Source: Crenothrix sp043729335
Lineage (GTDB): Bacteria; Pseudomonadota; Gammaproteobacteria; Methylococcales; Methylomonadaceae
Direction: 5' to 3'
Length of the DNA: 64,000 nt
Assembly (NCBI RefSeq): GCF_043729335.1
Contig: NZ_JAYTLQ010000060.1
Span: 62,001 to 126,000 of the forward strand
In this document: piece by piece, positions 62,884-64,000 of the stretch
Position numbering within the stretch: position 1 is the stretch's first letter
How the letters are laid out: the number at the start of each line of letters is the position of its first letter
The notes under the pieces: generated by a model
Databases searched by the model: none
What the model was told of the DNA's origin: nothing
What the model saw: the letters and a program-made list of their open reading frames with translations, nothing else
Program-made: the position numbers and the translations under genes

Positions 62884-63418
62884 TAAGCTAGCCATTTTTT
62901 TCAGCATTATTTTATGTAATGGATTTTATGGTAATAATGTCAACGCCCTAGAAACTGATTCTGATCAACCCATAACGATTGACTCGAATACTGCGACCTA
63001 TGATGACAAGACCGCGACCAGTATTTATACCGGCAATGTGATTTCCATACAGGGTAGTATTCACGTTAACTCTGATAAGTTGGTGGTTTATTTTAAGGAT
63101 GGCGATGCCGAAAAGCTGGTATTTACCGGTAACCGGGCAAAGTTTAGACAAACCCCTAATGTGGGTAGTAAAGACATTACCGGTGAAGCTTTAACCGGCG
63201 AATATTATCCAAAGAAAAATCTATTGGTTTTAATTGATGAAGCCACTGTTTGGCAGGGTACTGGCGCTTATTCCAGTAAAATCATTGAATATGACAGCAA
63301 AAATGCCGTTGTTAAAGCCGGAGAAAAGTCATCTGATTCCAAGCGGGTACATGTTGTTTTGCAGCCCAAAGATAAAGATAAAACGCCAGATAAAGCTCAA
63401 GAGAAACCGGCTCCCTAA
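62870..63418 (+). CDS. lptA: LPS transport periplasmic bridge protein LptA
   Basis: A 182-aa protein with signal peptide (residues 1-27, cleavage near VNA) and the OstA jellyroll: DQPITIDSNTATYDDKTATSIYTGNVISIQGSIHVNSDKLVVYF. It polymerises into the LPS bridge across the periplasm. ATG 62870, with GGGGAAA upstream inside lptC, gives the proper signal peptide; the longer frame from 62825 does not. A Lys-rich tail follows. Confidence 0.94.
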   Translation: MRQNNKLAIFFSIILCNGFYGNNVNALETDSDQPITIDSNTATYDDKTATSIYTGNVISIQGSIHVNSDKLVVYFKDGDAEKLVFTGNRAKFRQTPNVGSKDITGEALTGEYYPKKNLLVLIDEATVWQGTGAYSSKIIEYDSKNAVVKAGEKSSDSKRVHVVLQPKDKDKTPDKAQEKPAP

Positions 63419-64000
63419 GTGACGACAAGACTTGCTGCAACACAATTAGTTAAGGCTTACAACAAGCGCAATGTTGTTGATGGCATTTCTTTGCAGATTG
63501 ATACCGGCGAGGTGGTGGGCTTATTAGGTCCTAATGGTGCCGGAAAAACCACTGCTTTTTACATGCTGGTAGGACTAATTAAAGCAGATGCCGGTGAAAT
63601 TTTGCTGAATGAGACTATAATTACTCATTATCCGATGCACATCAGGTCAGCTAATGGCATTGGTTATTTGCCGCAGGAACCTTCGGTATTTCGAAAACTA
63701 ACGGTGGCCGATAATTTACGGGCGGTAATGCAAATTCGTTCTGATTTAAATGAGGGTCAGATTGAATTGGCAATTGAAGAGTTGCTGGAAGAATTTCATA
63801 TTTCGCACTTACGACATCAGTTGGCATTGAGTTTATCCGGTGGTGAGCGACGGCGCGTTGAAATCGCCAGAGCCTTGGCAACGCATCCCCAGTTTATACT
63901 GCTGGATGAGCCTTTTGCCGGCGTTGATCCCATATCGGTAGAAGATATAAAAAAAATCATACAGCATCTGAAAGAACGCGGCATTGGTGTATTGATTACT
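63419..64000 (+). CDS. lptB: LPS export ABC ATPase LptB, 3' cut by window
   Basis: First 194 codons of the ATPase powering LPS extraction with LptF/LptG. Starts at GTG 63419, directly after the lptA stop (TAAGTG). Walker A LLGPNGAGKTT, LPQEPSVFRKLTV (Q-loop), signature LSLSGGERRRVEIARAL and Walker B FILLDEPFAGVD are present; the frame is open at base 64000. About 45 residues are missing. Confidence 0.95.
   Translation, partial: MTTRLAATQLVKAYNKRNVVDGISLQIDTGEVVGLLGPNGAGKTTAFYMLVGLIKADAGEILLNETIITHYPMHIRSANGIGYLPQEPSVFRKLTVADNLRAVMQIRSDLNEGQIELAIEELLEEFHISHLRHQLALSLSGGERRRVEIARALATHPQFILLDEPFAGVDPISVEDIKKIIQHLKERGIGVLIT

Noticed and set aside
1..64000. CRISPR array, tRNA or rRNA genes, insertion sequence or prophage
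   Set aside because: No regularly spaced repeats, tRNA-like cloverleaf, rRNA core sequence, transposase or phage structural gene was seen.

Overview
The window is a chromosomal segment of a moderately AT-rich gammaproteobacterium. Gene content points to a methanotroph-like member of Methylococcales: ftsY-ftsE-ftsX, an XrtA/PEP-CTERM exopolysaccharide locus, PEP carboxylase beside a beta-carbonic anhydrase, a SufU-type suf operon and kdsD-kdsC-lptCAB. No methane oxidation gene or rRNA lies here, so the taxonomy is inference.

Layout. 1-2200 (+): end of ftsY, then ftsE and ftsX (SRP receptor and divisome). 2268-13189 (-): one long co-directional run of a tripartite RND efflux system with two permeases (adaptor, MdtB-like, MdtC-like, NodT-type lipoprotein), followed by the methionine-salvage genes mtnB-mtnD-mtnC. 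13619-26433 (+): XrtA/PEP-CTERM exopolysaccharide locus: TPR lipoprotein, export lipoprotein, chain-length determinant, tyrosine autokinase, beta-barrel, ATPase, deacetylase, FemAB-like protein, two intruding unknowns (one a remnant) and a glycosyltransferase. The exosortase itself is not in the window. 26438-31475 (-): a putative exporter (small membrane protein, ABC half-transporter with a degenerate nucleotide-binding domain, HlyD adaptor, TolC-type protein, a possible 50-aa peptide). 31702-38425 (-): bioD, murF, cysD (no cysN), ppc and can; an NhaR-like LysR regulator is divergent from can. 39463-40600 (-): a membrane protein and RNase P RNA with its promoter. 40886-43540 (-): a large kinase-like protein with a coiled-coil tail. 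44200-45856 (+): glnK-amtB with a terminator. 46074-50012 (+): a DUF748/AsmA-like giant with exact 46-residue repeats. 50214-51830 (-): SelO.

52119-60752 (+) is the suf region: Rrf2 regulator with an operator palindrome over its -10 box, sufB, an AbiC-like membrane protein plus a frameshifted DUF2281 antitoxin, sufC, sufD, an antisense Uma2 gene, sufS, sufU, rsmJ and a Rieske protein. 60786-64000 (+): kdsD, kdsC, lptC, lptA and lptB (cut by the window end), making Kdo and building the LPS transport bridge.

Most of the window is conserved housekeeping sequence. The accessory or unexplained material is the ~1 kb inserts in the EPS and suf loci, the kinase-like orphan, the degenerate ABC exporter, the 46-residue repeats and several dispersed palindromic elements.
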